This document shows, in pieces, positions 46,863 to 55,736 of a DNA stretch of 64,000 nt (positions within the stretch are counted from its first letter, which is position 1; each line of letters begins with the position of its first letter). The position numbers and the translations under genes were made by a program. Under the pieces are notes generated by a model, which was given only the letters and a program-made list of their open reading frames with translations, ran no database searches and was not told the DNA's origin. This DNA is from JAUILA01 sp964563925 (lineage in GTDB: Bacteria; Bacteroidota; Bacteroidia; Cytophagales; Cyclobacteriaceae), in the NCBI GenBank assembly GCA_964563925.1, contig CAZLZD010000002.1, positions 62,001-126,000 of the forward strand, written 5' to 3'.

Positions 46863-49800
46863 TTATTGCCTGACCCATTTGACCGCATCGGCATACACTG
46901 TTCGCAATTCGCATTCATCAGTTAATAAGACTCTGCCTCCATGTGCGTCGAAATAGTACGATCCAAGGAAATTCCAGCCAGGCTCCGCGGTGGAAATGTT
47001 AAACCTGATATCCTCGGCGCCATCTGCATGTTCGATTACATAGTGGTAATAAAACTGCCTGTTCTCGCCATCCCTTCCGACGTATTCGTTTTGATTCTTG
47101 CCCCTCATATAGATGTAAATGTCATAGTATCCCTTCTGCAGATCAGGGGCCCAGGTGACCTGTTTTTCTCCGCTGCCGGACCTGGTAAAGTGAGCCGACC
47201 GGATCACACGGCCATAAAAATCGGATCCTGTGGTTGCCAGCCATTTAGCATAGGAGCGGTCCCAGCTGCCGTAATATCGCTGGTCGGTTTTTTTCTGTTT
47301 ATCCAGGAAGGCCTTTAAATAGGTGGGTTTGATCGGGCTGAAACTTGAGAATTCCGGATCCTCATTATCCACGATAATTTCAAACGAATTTGAATCTTCA
47401 TTGTCGCTGAGCAGTCGCTCTCCGTCGAAGAAATTAATGCCCTGGCGCCGGGTGACGGGCCCCACTGGGAAAGTAATTACAGAGGGAATATTTCTTGATA
47501 TTAGGGTGTTGAAGGTGATGTTGTCGGGCTTTTCGTCGAGAATGAATCCGAGAAGTTTTCGCTCCCCCTGCTTAATGACTGTAATTCTACCCGGTAATTG
47601 ATTGGCTGATTCTTCACTAATTTTCCGGGCAATACCCCTGTCGGAATTTTCTTCCACATTGAATTTCACCTCAATGACTCCGTCATTCTCCCCGGTGTTT
47701 TTAATTTCCGCAAGTATCTGGAAGCGTTTCCGGTCCCCGTCGAGTACCTCATAATTCTGCAGGTCGAGAATCTCGAAGGCTGGCTGGGATTTTTCAAAAT
47801 ATACCTTGTTGATCACCGGATCGATATCAAGGTTAAAACGGTCCAGCATCGCTTCACGAAATTGCTGATACCCCGTGAGCTGATGCTGATGTCGGTTGAC
47901 CCAGTCAAAAAGGAAAGTTTTGAAATCCTCTTCACCCGTCAGTTGACTCAGATAAGAAAACAGGTATTGGCCTTTGAGAGCAACTGATTTCTGGATTTTA
48001 TTGAATTTTTCGTCGGTGAGGATTTCAGTAAAGGAAGCATTCCGCATCAGTTCATTGCATTCCTCTGCGAAAGAAATCCCATTAATATTCCGTGAATAAT
48101 CGATGGGAGCCTGGTTATCGTTGCGCAGGTATGCGGCGATGCTTCGGTTGAGCATGGTCCACTCCTGGCTGACTATACCTGAATTATAGGTGTAGTAATT
48201 GGGGAAAATTGCATAATCCGGATGATCCACATTGTACCCGTCCAGCACATACTCCTCGGTAATCTGGCGGGTGAAGACCCGCTTGATCAGGTCATTGAAC
48301 AGGTTTGCCTGCTTTTGTTTCTCCGAGAGGGTCTGGTTCCTGTTTGCCGCCTGACGATTCATATACTCCATTTGTCTTCGGAAATCAAACTGATGAATGT
48401 TGCCCCCTTCTTCCGGGTAATACACCGTTTCGGGTTGCAGGTAGGCCTGATGGTTTTCGTAGATCTTGGTAAATGCGGTAAAATGGATGGGTGCTTCCAC
48501 GAATTGCAGTCTCCTGAAAGGATATTTGATCTTTTGGGCGTCTTCATATTCGTTGACTAAATCGGTGATCAGAAAGCTGAGTGTATCTGACAATTGATTC
48601 AGCCGGTCCGCGAAGAAGTCATGCTCCGGATAATGGTAAACCGCATAGGTTACCTCGTCCACCTCGATCTCTTTTTTTACATACTTTCCAATTGCCAGTG
48701 AAAGCTGGGGGAGAGCGTATTCGGGAGAAAAAAGGTAGGTATTATCGTTCACAACCGGTTCGCCTTGTGAAATGGCCATCAGGCCGTCCGGGACCATCAC
48801 GTTCAGTTCGAAATCCGTAAAGGATAGTTGCTGGCTGGTACTGTGGGTGTGGCTGTAACCCACCCTGGAAGTGGGGTACCACAACACATCCCTGGTCAGG
48901 AGTGCATACCCCGGTTGTAAAAATGCGTATTCCTTCTGAATGGAAAACATGAAGTATTCCATGGCGGATTCATAACGCTCCTGGTCCACCTCCAAATGAG
49001 CAGCTGCCTGATTAATTGTGCCGCGGTAGTTTATCCGAACACTCATTTCCCCTCCGGGCGGCAACTCAATTCCCTCGTGCACTGAAACCAGGTGCAGATC
49101 CCGGTTTGAGGCATGCGGGGTATTGTTGACGAGGATTTCACCGATGGTCAGGTCGTTGTTTAAGGTAAAGTAAATCGTGTCTAAGGTGTCAGTGGTGTTG
49201 TTCCTGACCCGCATATCGGAAGTCGCTTTAAGTTCGTTACCCAGAAATTCCAGGGTGATGGCATTCTCCAGTATCGTAACATTGGGTTTATCAGCCCACC
49301 GATCGTTAACCGCGATCATGGCCTTTCTGAGTGACAGGGGATCCTGCCGCTGGTCCCATAATCTGAGCATGACAAGGGAGGAAATAACCAGTAATCCCAG
49401 TCCCAGGGTGGCCGTCAGGATATTACCCAGGCGGTGACCTGGAAGACGGTCCATGCCGAATGCGGTGAGAAACAGGCAGGCAATCCCGGAAAGCAGGTAA
49501 AAGGAGCGCTGCAGAAGTGCAAATTCAAGGTCGGCAAAACCCGAGATCTCTGAGCTGAGCATGGGTAGCCGGAATGCCGTGAAATCCAGGATGTTTGAAA
49601 ACTGATCGAAGTAAAAGATCAGTTGTACCGCCGCAATGCCAAGGAGCAATACGATCGTTACCGGCTGATTTTTAATAATCGTTACCAGCAGGAAGGATAT
49701 GCCAGTGGTAAAAACGATGGCAGGCAGGCTGGTTAATAATGGGTAAATCACATAGGCAGCCGGGTTGAAGGTGGTAAACGGACTAATCAGGTTAAATATC

Positions 49801-50189
49801 AGGGCGAGAATGATAAATACGAGGTTCAGCAGGAAAAACAGCTTGAAGAGTGCAAGCGCCTTTCCAAGGACGTAGTCAAGGTTGGTGATGGCCCGGACAA
49901 AGAATACCTCATTGGTATCCAGTTTTTTGTCTTTCCTGACCAGCCCGGTGGCAAGGAATATCACCGCGGCTGCCTGGGGAATGCTGATTAAGATCATGCT
50001 GGCATAAGGCATGATCCAGCTGTTGGAAAGCGCGTACCACCTCGGATTGTCTGCTTCGGAGAATACGCCAATGTTAAAAATGGTAAGAAATATGATACCT
50101 GCCAGGGCCAGAATTCTGAAAAACCAGTTGCGCCATAGCACCTTTCCTTCGTACTGGGATATGGTCCATATATTTTTCAGGGAGCTCAT
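46863..50189 (-). CDS. ABC permease fused to a degenerate M1 peptidase domain and a golvesin-like C-terminal domain
   Basis: 1108 residues. The first 285 residues form an ABC-2-type permease with about six helices. The outward region from about 330 to 830 follows the order of the M1 aminopeptidase beta-saddle and thermolysin-like domain. No HExxH-(18x)-E zinc site is present, and the stretch WTMLNRSIAAYL stands where active enzymes have W.NEG.A.Y. The last 145 residues (YYGSWDRSYAKW, WAPDLQKGYYDIYIYM, GWNFLGSYYFDAHGG, YADAVKWVRQ) resemble the golvesin/xanthan-lyase carbohydrate-binding-like domain. The start overlaps the ATPase gene by 4 bases (ATGA), so it is the partner of that ATPase. The inactive peptidase may bind peptide substrates. 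Confidence 0.8.
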   Translation of the reverse strand: MSSLKNIWTISQYEGKVLWRNWFFRILALAGIIFLTIFNIGVFSEADNPRWYALSNSWIMPYASMILISIPQAAAVIFLATGLVRKDKKLDTNEVFFVRAITNLDYVLGKALALFKLFFLLNLVFIILALIFNLISPFTTFNPAAYVIYPLLTSLPAIVFTTGISFLLVTIIKNQPVTIVLLLGIAAVQLIFYFDQFSNILDFTAFRLPMLSSEISGFADLEFALLQRSFYLLSGIACLFLTAFGMDRLPGHRLGNILTATLGLGLLVISSLVMLRLWDQRQDPLSLRKAMIAVNDRWADKPNVTILENAITLEFLGNELKATSDMRVRNNTTDTLDTIYFTLNNDLTIGEILVNNTPHASNRDLHLVSVHEGIELPPGGEMSVRINYRGTINQAAAHLEVDQERYESAMEYFMFSIQKEYAFLQPGYALLTRDVLWYPTSRVGYSHTHSTSQQLSFTDFELNVMVPDGLMAISQGEPVVNDNTYLFSPEYALPQLSLAIGKYVKKEIEVDEVTYAVYHYPEHDFFADRLNQLSDTLSFLITDLVNEYEDAQKIKYPFRRLQFVEAPIHFTAFTKIYENHQAYLQPETVYYPEEGGNIHQFDFRRQMEYMNRQAANRNQTLSEKQKQANLFNDLIKRVFTRQITEEYVLDGYNVDHPDYAIFPNYYTYNSGIVSQEWTMLNRSIAAYLRNDNQAPIDYSRNINGISFAEECNELMRNASFTEILTDEKFNKIQKSVALKGQYLFSYLSQLTGEEDFKTFLFDWVNRHQHQLTGYQQFREAMLDRFNLDIDPVINKVYFEKSQPAFEILDLQNYEVLDGDRKRFQILAEIKNTGENDGVIEVKFNVEENSDRGIARKISEESANQLPGRITVIKQGERKLLGFILDEKPDNITFNTLISRNIPSVITFPVGPVTRRQGINFFDGERLLSDNEDSNSFEIIVDNEDPEFSSFSPIKPTYLKAFLDKQKKTDQRYYGSWDRSYAKWLATTGSDFYGRVIRSAHFTRSGSGEKQVTWAPDLQKGYYDIYIYMRGKNQNEYVGRDGENRQFYYHYVIEHADGAEDIRFNISTAEPGWNFLGSYYFDAHGGRVLLTDECELRTVYADAVKWVRQ

Positions 50190-51076
50190 ACGAGAGATAC
50201 ACCGAGTTCATTTTCCATAAAATAGACATAGGCGTGTTCCAGGTTCGGGTTGGCATGGACAGCTGCCGGATGTGGTTTGTCGGTAGCTATAACCTGTACC
50301 TCCCATTTACCGTCGGCCGGGATGGTTGAGACGACGGAAAACCTGGATTTCAGGGAATTGAATTCTTCGTCGTCCAGGGTGACTTGCCAGACATGCCCGC
50401 GAACACGCCCGATCATTCCTTCAGGGGAGCCTTTGAAAGCCACTTCCCCTTTATTGAGCATGGCCATGTGGTGACAGGTGCTGCTGATATCACCGACAAT
50501 ATGCGTGGAGAGAATAATGGTCACGTCTTTTTGGCTCAGGTCGGAAAGAATGTTCCGGAATCGGATTCGCTCTTCCGGATCAAGCCCCGTTGTAGGTTCA
50601 TCAATCACCAGAAGTTTTGGTTCCCCGATCATCGCCTGGGCAATTCCAAGCCTTCGTTTCATTCCACCCGACAGTTTGTTTGCCATACGTTCACGCACAT
50701 CGAGCAGCCCCACCTGGTCCAGCAGCTCATCCACCCGGATCAGCCGTTCCTTTTTCTTCAGGGAAGTGGATAATTTGGCTGCATAATCAAGGAATTCCCA
50801 GGTTTTGAGTTTGGAGAAAAAAGTAAAATCCTGGGGGAGATAACCAATGAGCTTTCTGATCTCCTGGCGGTGTTCATTGATGTTAAGCCCGTCCATGGTT
50901 ATCACACCTGTAGTGGCCTTTTGCACAGTGACCAAAACACGCATAAAGCTTGACTTACCTGCACCATTTGGCCCGAGCAGCCCGAACATACCGCTTTGAA
51001 TTTCGAGATTTACATCCTTTATGGCGGCGTGACCGTTGGGATATACTTTTGATAATCCGCTGATCTTAATATCCAT
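50186..51076 (-). CDS. ABC transporter ATP-binding protein
   Basis: 296 residues with intact Walker A GPNGAGKSS, signature LSGGMKRR, Walker B LLVIDEPTTGLDP and the switch His in STHIVGDI. A C-terminal extension of about 80 residues ends NLEHAYVYFM. Its sequence is very similar to the ATPase half of the RND-ABC fusion in the same operon. It energises the 1108-residue permease (4-base overlap). The start is 71 bases after the head-domain gene. Confidence 0.94.
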   Translation of the reverse strand: MDIKISGLSKVYPNGHAAIKDVNLEIQSGMFGLLGPNGAGKSSFMRVLVTVQKATTGVITMDGLNINEHRQEIRKLIGYLPQDFTFFSKLKTWEFLDYAAKLSTSLKKKERLIRVDELLDQVGLLDVRERMANKLSGGMKRRLGIAQAMIGEPKLLVIDEPTTGLDPEERIRFRNILSDLSQKDVTIILSTHIVGDISSTCHHMAMLNKGEVAFKGSPEGMIGRVRGHVWQVTLDDEEFNSLKSRFSVVSTIPADGKWEVQVIATDKPHPAAVHANPNLEHAYVYFMENELGVSLV

Positions 51077-51147
51077 GGAATTGTTGTTGAGTTTTTGACT
51101 TTCAGAAAACCGTGAGTCCCGGCTTTTGCAGCAATGACCAGATTACT

Positions 51148-51828
51148 TTACTCTAAATAGATCGTACTGGATTCATCCTTTTTTAACCGGATTTCATCCA
51201 CTCCGTACATTCTCAGGTACGATGTATCGCTCATTATACCATCCAGGCTTCGTACCGGAGAATTGATGGTTACATCGGCATTCCTGATCGCCAGTACTAA
51301 GGTATCGGCTGTCGATTCATTCATGACGAAATTACCGTATACCGACTCGACCTGAAGTCTGCGTATATGGTTCTTCTCATTCAGGGTAACCCAGCCTTTG
51401 TCCTGCTGGATATCCAGCACCTCCAGGTTCAGTCCGTTCACCGATAAAAATGTCCCCTCGGATATGATCCTGCGCAAGGAATTGGAAGGGACATAAATGG
51501 AAATTTGGATGGGTTCGTCATCCCTAATGTCAAGATCCTGCAAATGTAGTTTCCCGTCCTGAAAGCTGTACTGCAGTTTTTGCAGGAGATCGCCGGAAAG
51601 ACTTCTGACTTCCAGCTGTGATTTGTCAGAACCTGTAATCAGTATTCTTTTATCCAGGCCTGTGACGATGAGTTCGTCTACCCCTGTGATATCGACGATT
51701 TCTGCCGTGCTGTTTTCATCATCGATCAGGGTGGATACCCCTCTCACTCTCAACTCGGTGAAAGCGGCGGTAAAATAAAGAAAGACCAGGCCGAAGAAAC
51801 CGATCAGAATTTTGTCGCTTAGTTTCAT
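51148..51828 (-). CDS. Membrane-anchored head-domain (DUF2807/GIN-like) protein
   Basis: 226 residues: one N-terminal transmembrane helix (about 8-25) and a beta-rich domain with repeated short strands (LIVTGLDKRILITGSDKSQL, ISIYVPSNSLRRIISEG). This resembles the putative auto-transporter adhesin head/GIN domain (DUF2807). The start overlaps the end of the GntR gene by 4 bases (ATGA). The function is unknown; it may be a periplasmic sensor or accessory part of the transporter. Confidence 0.6.
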   Translation of the reverse strand: MKLSDKILIGFFGLVFLYFTAAFTELRVRGVSTLIDDENSTAEIVDITGVDELIVTGLDKRILITGSDKSQLEVRSLSGDLLQKLQYSFQDGKLHLQDLDIRDDEPIQISIYVPSNSLRRIISEGTFLSVNGLNLEVLDIQQDKGWVTLNEKNHIRRLQVESVYGNFVMNESTADTLVLAIRNADVTINSPVRSLDGIMSDTSYLRMYGVDEIRLKKDESSTIYLE

Positions 51829-52190
51829 GATGCCGAATTCAGGGTTTCTAAATGTTTTTTAAGATCATCGGAAGTAATCCCGAGGAGGGCTGCCTGCCTG
51901 AGGAATTCCGGAAGAATTTTACTAAAGAACTCCTTCTTTTTATTCTGAAGAATAATATTCGGAGCCTGAGGATTGACAAAATATCCTATTCCCCGTTGGT
52001 TTTCAATGATATTCATGGCTTGTAATTCGCTATAGGTTCTCATGATGGTATTGGGATTTACTCCCATCTCGGAGGCCAGTTCGCGTACAGAAGGTATTTT
52101 TTCTCCGGCGGGAAATTCTCCGCTCACCACTTTATCTGTAATGGTGTCTGCTATCTGCAGAAAAATACTTTTGCCATTTTGAAACTCCAT
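51825..52190 (-). CDS. GntR-family regulator, YtrA type
   Basis: 121 residues: a GntR winged helix (SIFLQIADTITDKVVSG through EKIPSVRELASEMGVNPNTIMRTYSEL) and only a short C-terminal helical tail. This short form is the YtrA subfamily, which represses ABC transporter operons and its own gene. It lies between the first ABC pair and the rest of the operon, with 1 base between it and the permease gene. It probably binds the palindrome at 53803-53846. The inducer is unknown; cell-envelope drugs are a reasonable guess. Confidence 0.93.
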   Translation of the reverse strand: MEFQNGKSIFLQIADTITDKVVSGEFPAGEKIPSVRELASEMGVNPNTIMRTYSELQAMNIIENQRGIGYFVNPQAPNIILQNKKKEFFSKILPEFLRQAALLGITSDDLKKHLETLNSAS

Positions 52191-52191
52191 G

Positions 52192-52980
52192 TTAAACCTC
52201 CTTTTCCTTTAGTTTTCTATAGGCAACAAACAGCATGACCAGGGATGAAAAAACAGATGCCCCGGTAAATGATAGCAGTACTTCAACGTCATCATTCGGG
52301 AGCAGTAACATGTTGCCCGGATTGAGGTAATTGCTCACTCCGAGTTCAACCAGTACGACATAACTGTAGGCGGTAAAAAACATGATGATGATCGCCACCG
52401 AGAAAAGGGTTTTTACCAGCGGCTGTCTGATAAATATGGTGGACCCGGTAAAGCCGAGGGTCAGGGCAAGCATAATTGCCGAACCGATCATCCATTTGAC
52501 CTCGGTAGGGTAAACCTCACCCGGAGCATCCAGTTTGGTTAAGTAATGTATTCCGACCGCCTGAAAAGGTTCAGCGGTGAATATAGAGAAGAAATATCCC
52601 TGAAGATGAAAGGTAAGCCAGTATAACAGGGGCAGCATCACGATCAGCAGGCAAATTTTGAGTACGAATTCCAGCAGGAATTTCTCAAAATGGGAGGCTG
52701 GGAGCATCAGGTAGTTCATGGCGCGTTCTTTCGATCGGAAAGCCGGAAAGGAATGACCGACATAAAGAATTCCGAATACAGAGACGAAGGCGATCAGGAA
52801 TCCCTGAAAAATTCCCAGGTCATGGGGGACCAGCCCATTCCCGATCTGTGTAATGGACAATACAATCAGGATCACCCCGACGTAGGCGACCGCCGAAAGC
52901 AGGAACATCTGCCTGTTGTGAATGATATGCTGCCTGACCAGCTGGGCAAAACGCTTGGTACGAAAGATGTTACCGGACAT
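52192..52980 (-). CDS. ABC transporter permease, ABC-2 type
   Basis: 262 residues from the ATG at 52980 (MSGNIFRTKRFAQL); the 39 residues before it overlap the ATPase gene and look spurious. About six transmembrane helices are predicted. The start overlaps the ATPase stop by 11 bases, so it is the partner of that ATPase. It resembles permeases of YtrA-regulated exporters of Bacteroidota. Confidence 0.82.
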   Translation of the reverse strand: MSGNIFRTKRFAQLVRQHIIHNRQMFLLSAVAYVGVILIVLSITQIGNGLVPHDLGIFQGFLIAFVSVFGILYVGHSFPAFRSKERAMNYLMLPASHFEKFLLEFVLKICLLIVMLPLLYWLTFHLQGYFFSIFTAEPFQAVGIHYLTKLDAPGEVYPTEVKWMIGSAIMLALTLGFTGSTIFIRQPLVKTLFSVAIIIMFFTAYSYVVLVELGVSNYLNPGNMLLLPNDDVEVLLSFTGASVFSSLVMLFVAYRKLKEKEV

Positions 52981-53800
52981 ATTCTTTGATTTTTTCGGTT
53001 CCGCTGGAGATTGCATTAAATAGTAACTCAATATCCACAGACGAACTTCCATTGGTCGATGGCGTAATAATCCGGTATCCTCCCGGTACCATCTCACTGT
53101 AAAGGATGCTTTCGCCTGTGGCAGAAGAAGCAGTAGTGAAATTCAGTTTGGCAGATATGTCCATGAGATCCTTCTGCAGAATGAAATTCCCATTCTCCAG
53201 CATCAGAAGCCGGTCTATCAGATTTTCCACATCCCTGACCTGGTGGGTGGAAATAATGACCAGCTGATCGTCGTCCAGCGAGCCGGCGACGACCTTCCTG
53301 AATATACTTTTCGATGGGATGTCAAGGCCGTTTGTCGGCTCGTCAAGAACGAGCAACCGGCACTTTGTGGAGAGCGCAAATGAAATCAGAAACTTCTTTT
53401 TCTGACCATACGAAAGCTTTTGCAGGCTTTTCGTCTCAGGTAGCTCAAAGGCGCTGACCAGGCGCCTGAGCAAGTCTGAATCAAAGCGCGGATAAAATCC
53501 GGCATTGGCCTTGACGTAGTTGTTAATGGATATGGATGGAATATTAAATTCTTCCGGAAGGAAATAGATGTTTTCAAGCATAGACGGTAACCGCTTAGCC
53601 GGATCCTGATCAAGAATCTCCACACGCCCGCCGGTGGGAAAGAGCAGCCCGATCATCAGCTTGATAAGCGTGGTTTTGCCGGCACCGTTCTTACCTAATA
53701 ATCCTACAATGCTCCCGGCCTGCAGTTCACAATCCAGGTTGTGAAAAAGCGGTGGCTGCTTTTTGCCGTAGCTGAATTCTAATTTCCTGATGCTGATCAT
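52970..53800 (-). CDS. ABC transporter ATP-binding protein, first gene of the export operon
   Basis: 276 residues with Walker A LGKNGAGKTT, a divergent signature LSYGQKKKF, Walker B LLVLDEPTNGLD and switch His in STHQVRDV. The LSYGQ signature and the downstream YtrA gene match the YtrB-like subfamily. The start is 2 bases downstream of a 44-bp palindrome that overlaps the promoter. Confidence 0.92.
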   Translation of the reverse strand: MISIRKLEFSYGKKQPPLFHNLDCELQAGSIVGLLGKNGAGKTTLIKLMIGLLFPTGGRVEILDQDPAKRLPSMLENIYFLPEEFNIPSISINNYVKANAGFYPRFDSDLLRRLVSAFELPETKSLQKLSYGQKKKFLISFALSTKCRLLVLDEPTNGLDIPSKSIFRKVVAGSLDDDQLVIISTHQVRDVENLIDRLLMLENGNFILQKDLMDISAKLNFTTASSATGESILYSEMVPGGYRIITPSTNGSSSVDIELLFNAISSGTEKIKEYVR

Positions 53801-53802
53801 CT

Positions 53803-53846
53803 CTACTGTTTTACTGTACTACTTGACTAATACAGTACAATAGTAG
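53803..53846. promoter_or_regulatory. Candidate YtrA/GntR operator, 44-bp imperfect palindrome
   Basis: Arms of 16 bases (CTACTGTTTTACTGTA and its near complement TACAGTACAATAGTAG) flank a 12-base centre. Fourteen of the 16 arm positions match. The site covers the -7 box of the operon promoter and reaches almost to the start codon, as expected for repression by the GntR protein of the same operon. Confidence 0.7.
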
Positions 53847-53869
53847 AATTAATTTCTGAAAGTTCCAAA
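53838..53869 (-). promoter_or_regulatory. Predicted promoter of the export operon
   Basis: On the minus strand TTTG at 53866-53869 and TACTATTG at 53838-53845 (one mismatch to TAnnTTTG) are 20 bases apart. The -7 box lies within the palindrome. Confidence 0.55.
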
Positions 53870-53975
53870 TCAGGTATCGAACATGGCTGAAGTTTTTACC
53901 TGTGGTGTAATTTTTTCAAGGTTTTGACTTTTGACATATGCTCCTTTTCGTCACAGCCGGTCGGGTATTTCCGCT

Positions 53976-53983
53976 TATCTTTG
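53976..53983 (+). promoter_or_regulatory. -7 box before the AraC-type regulator gene
   Basis: TATCTTTG is a perfect TAnnTTTG and ends 5 bases before the ATG at 53989. No good -33 element was seen. This supports the start at 53989 and a nearly leaderless transcript. Confidence 0.5.
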
Positions 53984-53988
53984 TCACA

Positions 53989-54555
53989 ATGGATGAGCGA
54001 ATAAAATGCATTACCGAATACATTGACCTGAACCCGGACCGGGTTTTGCCCGTGAGCGAACTGGCCGAGGTGGCGTGTATGTCTCCAAAACACTTTCAGC
54101 GTACATTCAGAAAGAATATTGGCATTACGCCCGCCTTGTATGTGGAAAAGACCAAAATCAAAAAGAGCCTGGATCTGATCCGAGAGCCTGTTCCGGTATA
54201 TGAAATTGCCTGGTCCCTGGGCTACCAGAATTATGAGACCTTCAGCCGGGCCTTCAGGAAACAGTGTCGGATGGCCCCTTCCGAATTGCAGCTGCTCGTC
54301 AGGCGGATTGAGGATTCTACCGATCCGGATGCTCCGGTGGTTATCTCTCACTCCACCAACCCTGATCATCTTTCCGCCCTGGTTACAGAGGCAGTCAAGA
54401 AAAAATTCCTGCAGACCCACCACCTGCCTAACCTTCAGGTATGCATCATTAGACCCAATCCCCCGTCGGTACGCAGCCGGAAGATCGAAAGCAAATATTC
54501 GTTCTCCTTTCAGGAAAGTCTGGTGCCCGAAATCCTTCACAGAATTTCAAATTGA
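53989..54555 (+). CDS. AraC-family transcriptional regulator
   Basis: 188 residues from the ATG at 53989 (MDERIKCITEYID). The AraC DNA-binding domain fills residues 5-105, with two helix-turn-helix motifs (LPVSELAEVACMSPKHFQRTFRK and VPVYEIAWSLGYQNYETFSRAFRK). A short C-terminal segment lacks a recognisable ligand domain; SoxS/MarA-like or GyrI-less Rob-like proteins have similar layouts. It faces away from the export operon across a 188-base divergent region, and could regulate it or the alpha/beta hydrolase gene downstream. Confidence 0.87.
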   Translation: MDERIKCITEYIDLNPDRVLPVSELAEVACMSPKHFQRTFRKNIGITPALYVEKTKIKKSLDLIREPVPVYEIAWSLGYQNYETFSRAFRKQCRMAPSELQLLVRRIEDSTDPDAPVVISHSTNPDHLSALVTEAVKKKFLQTHHLPNLQVCIIRPNPPSVRSRKIESKYSFSFQESLVPEILHRISN

Positions 54556-54617
54556 AGGTCTGGTCGGATTGAATCCAAATCAGTCCTTAACGCTGTTATC
54601 CTTTTTAATTAGTACCA

Positions 54618-55499
54618 ATGGAATACCATTCACAGCACATAAAGCTGCCTGACGGCAGAAAATTAGGTTATGCCACTTACGGAGACCCGGATGGATACCC
54701 GATCGTGGCCTTACACGGGACACCGGGATCCCGACTCTGGTTTAAAGGAGATGATCCGGTTTCTGAACAGCTTGGTATCCGGCTGATTTCTACCGACCGC
54801 CCGGGTTATGGCCTCTCAACGGCACAGGCCGGTCGGAAATTACTTGACTATCCAGGAGATATTGAGTTATTGCTGAACCAGCTGGAAATTCCTCATTGTT
54901 CGGTGACAGGCACTTCCGGCGGTAGTCTTTTTGCAGCTGCCTGCGCATACGCGCTGCCTCACAGGGTGCGGAAGGCTGCACTTATTGCGGGGGTAGGAGA
55001 ATTTGTCGCGGGCAGACCTCCTGATGGTATGTGCAGGGAAAACCGCATGGCCTTCTCTTTGGCCCGCCATCTGCCGGTTCTCAGCAGGCTTTTCCTGAGT
55101 TTTATGCGTAAGCAAATGTGTTCGCATCCGGAAAATTATAAAAAGCAGGTTCAACAACAAGTATCACACCTTTGTGAAGCAGACCGGCGGGTGATGCAGG
55201 ATCCGGAGAATGTGGAGCAGGTACTCAGGCACCTGAAGGAAGCAAATCGTCAGGGTGTCAGAGAGGCCGTTCGTGAAATGAGGCTGGTTACGAGACCCTG
55301 GGGATTTGATCCTGAAGCTATCACCTGTCCGGTGGAGATCTGGCATGGTTCGGAAGATACCCTGGCGCCGGTCAGTGCGATGAGAAAACTGGCAGACAGG
55401 ATTCCCAACGCCACATTGAATGAAGTCAAAGGATCGGGGCATTTCCTGGATGCAGATCAGGATACCTGGGCTGAAATTCTAAAATCCGTGAAAGTTTAA
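54618..55499 (+). CDS. Alpha/beta hydrolase
   Basis: 293 residues, no signal peptide. The fold order is typical: ALHGTPGSR oxyanion loop (31-39), DRPGYGLS, nucleophile Ser100 in TGTSGGS, acid Asp247 in GSEDTLAP and base His275 in GSGHFLD. It resembles proline iminopeptidase or esterase-type cytoplasmic hydrolases of unknown substrate. It follows the AraC gene by 62 bases on the same strand. Confidence 0.88.
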   Translation: MEYHSQHIKLPDGRKLGYATYGDPDGYPIVALHGTPGSRLWFKGDDPVSEQLGIRLISTDRPGYGLSTAQAGRKLLDYPGDIELLLNQLEIPHCSVTGTSGGSLFAAACAYALPHRVRKAALIAGVGEFVAGRPPDGMCRENRMAFSLARHLPVLSRLFLSFMRKQMCSHPENYKKQVQQQVSHLCEADRRVMQDPENVEQVLRHLKEANRQGVREAVREMRLVTRPWGFDPEAITCPVEIWHGSEDTLAPVSAMRKLADRIPNATLNEVKGSGHFLDADQDTWAEILKSVKV

Positions 55500-55524
55500 G
55501 GATGATGACGCAATTTACTTTACT

Positions 55525-55549
55525 CCCCTGACTTCTTATAAATCAGGGG
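55525..55549 (+). terminator. Weak hairpin after the alpha/beta hydrolase gene
   Basis: Arms CCCCTGA (55525-55531) and TCAGGGG (55543-55549) with an 11-base loop and no T run. It is a possible terminator. Confidence 0.35.
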
Positions 55550-55736
55550 GCTATATTCATCGATTGCCAACTCTCCCTGCCAGGCCACGGAAACATTTAG
55601 CGCTTCTTTCCTTGGAAACCATTAATGAATCACTGATTTTGCCAATGGACAGGTTTTAACCTGTTTTGTTTTCATTTACCTTTCAGAAATCAATACGCCA
55701 GGATATCCAAGCCAAGACAAACCGCTCCATGCCCTG

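Noticed and set aside
53896..54540. 214-codon minus-strand frame antisense to the AraC regulator
   Set aside because: The plus-strand frame has two clear helix-turn-helix motifs and a promoter box.
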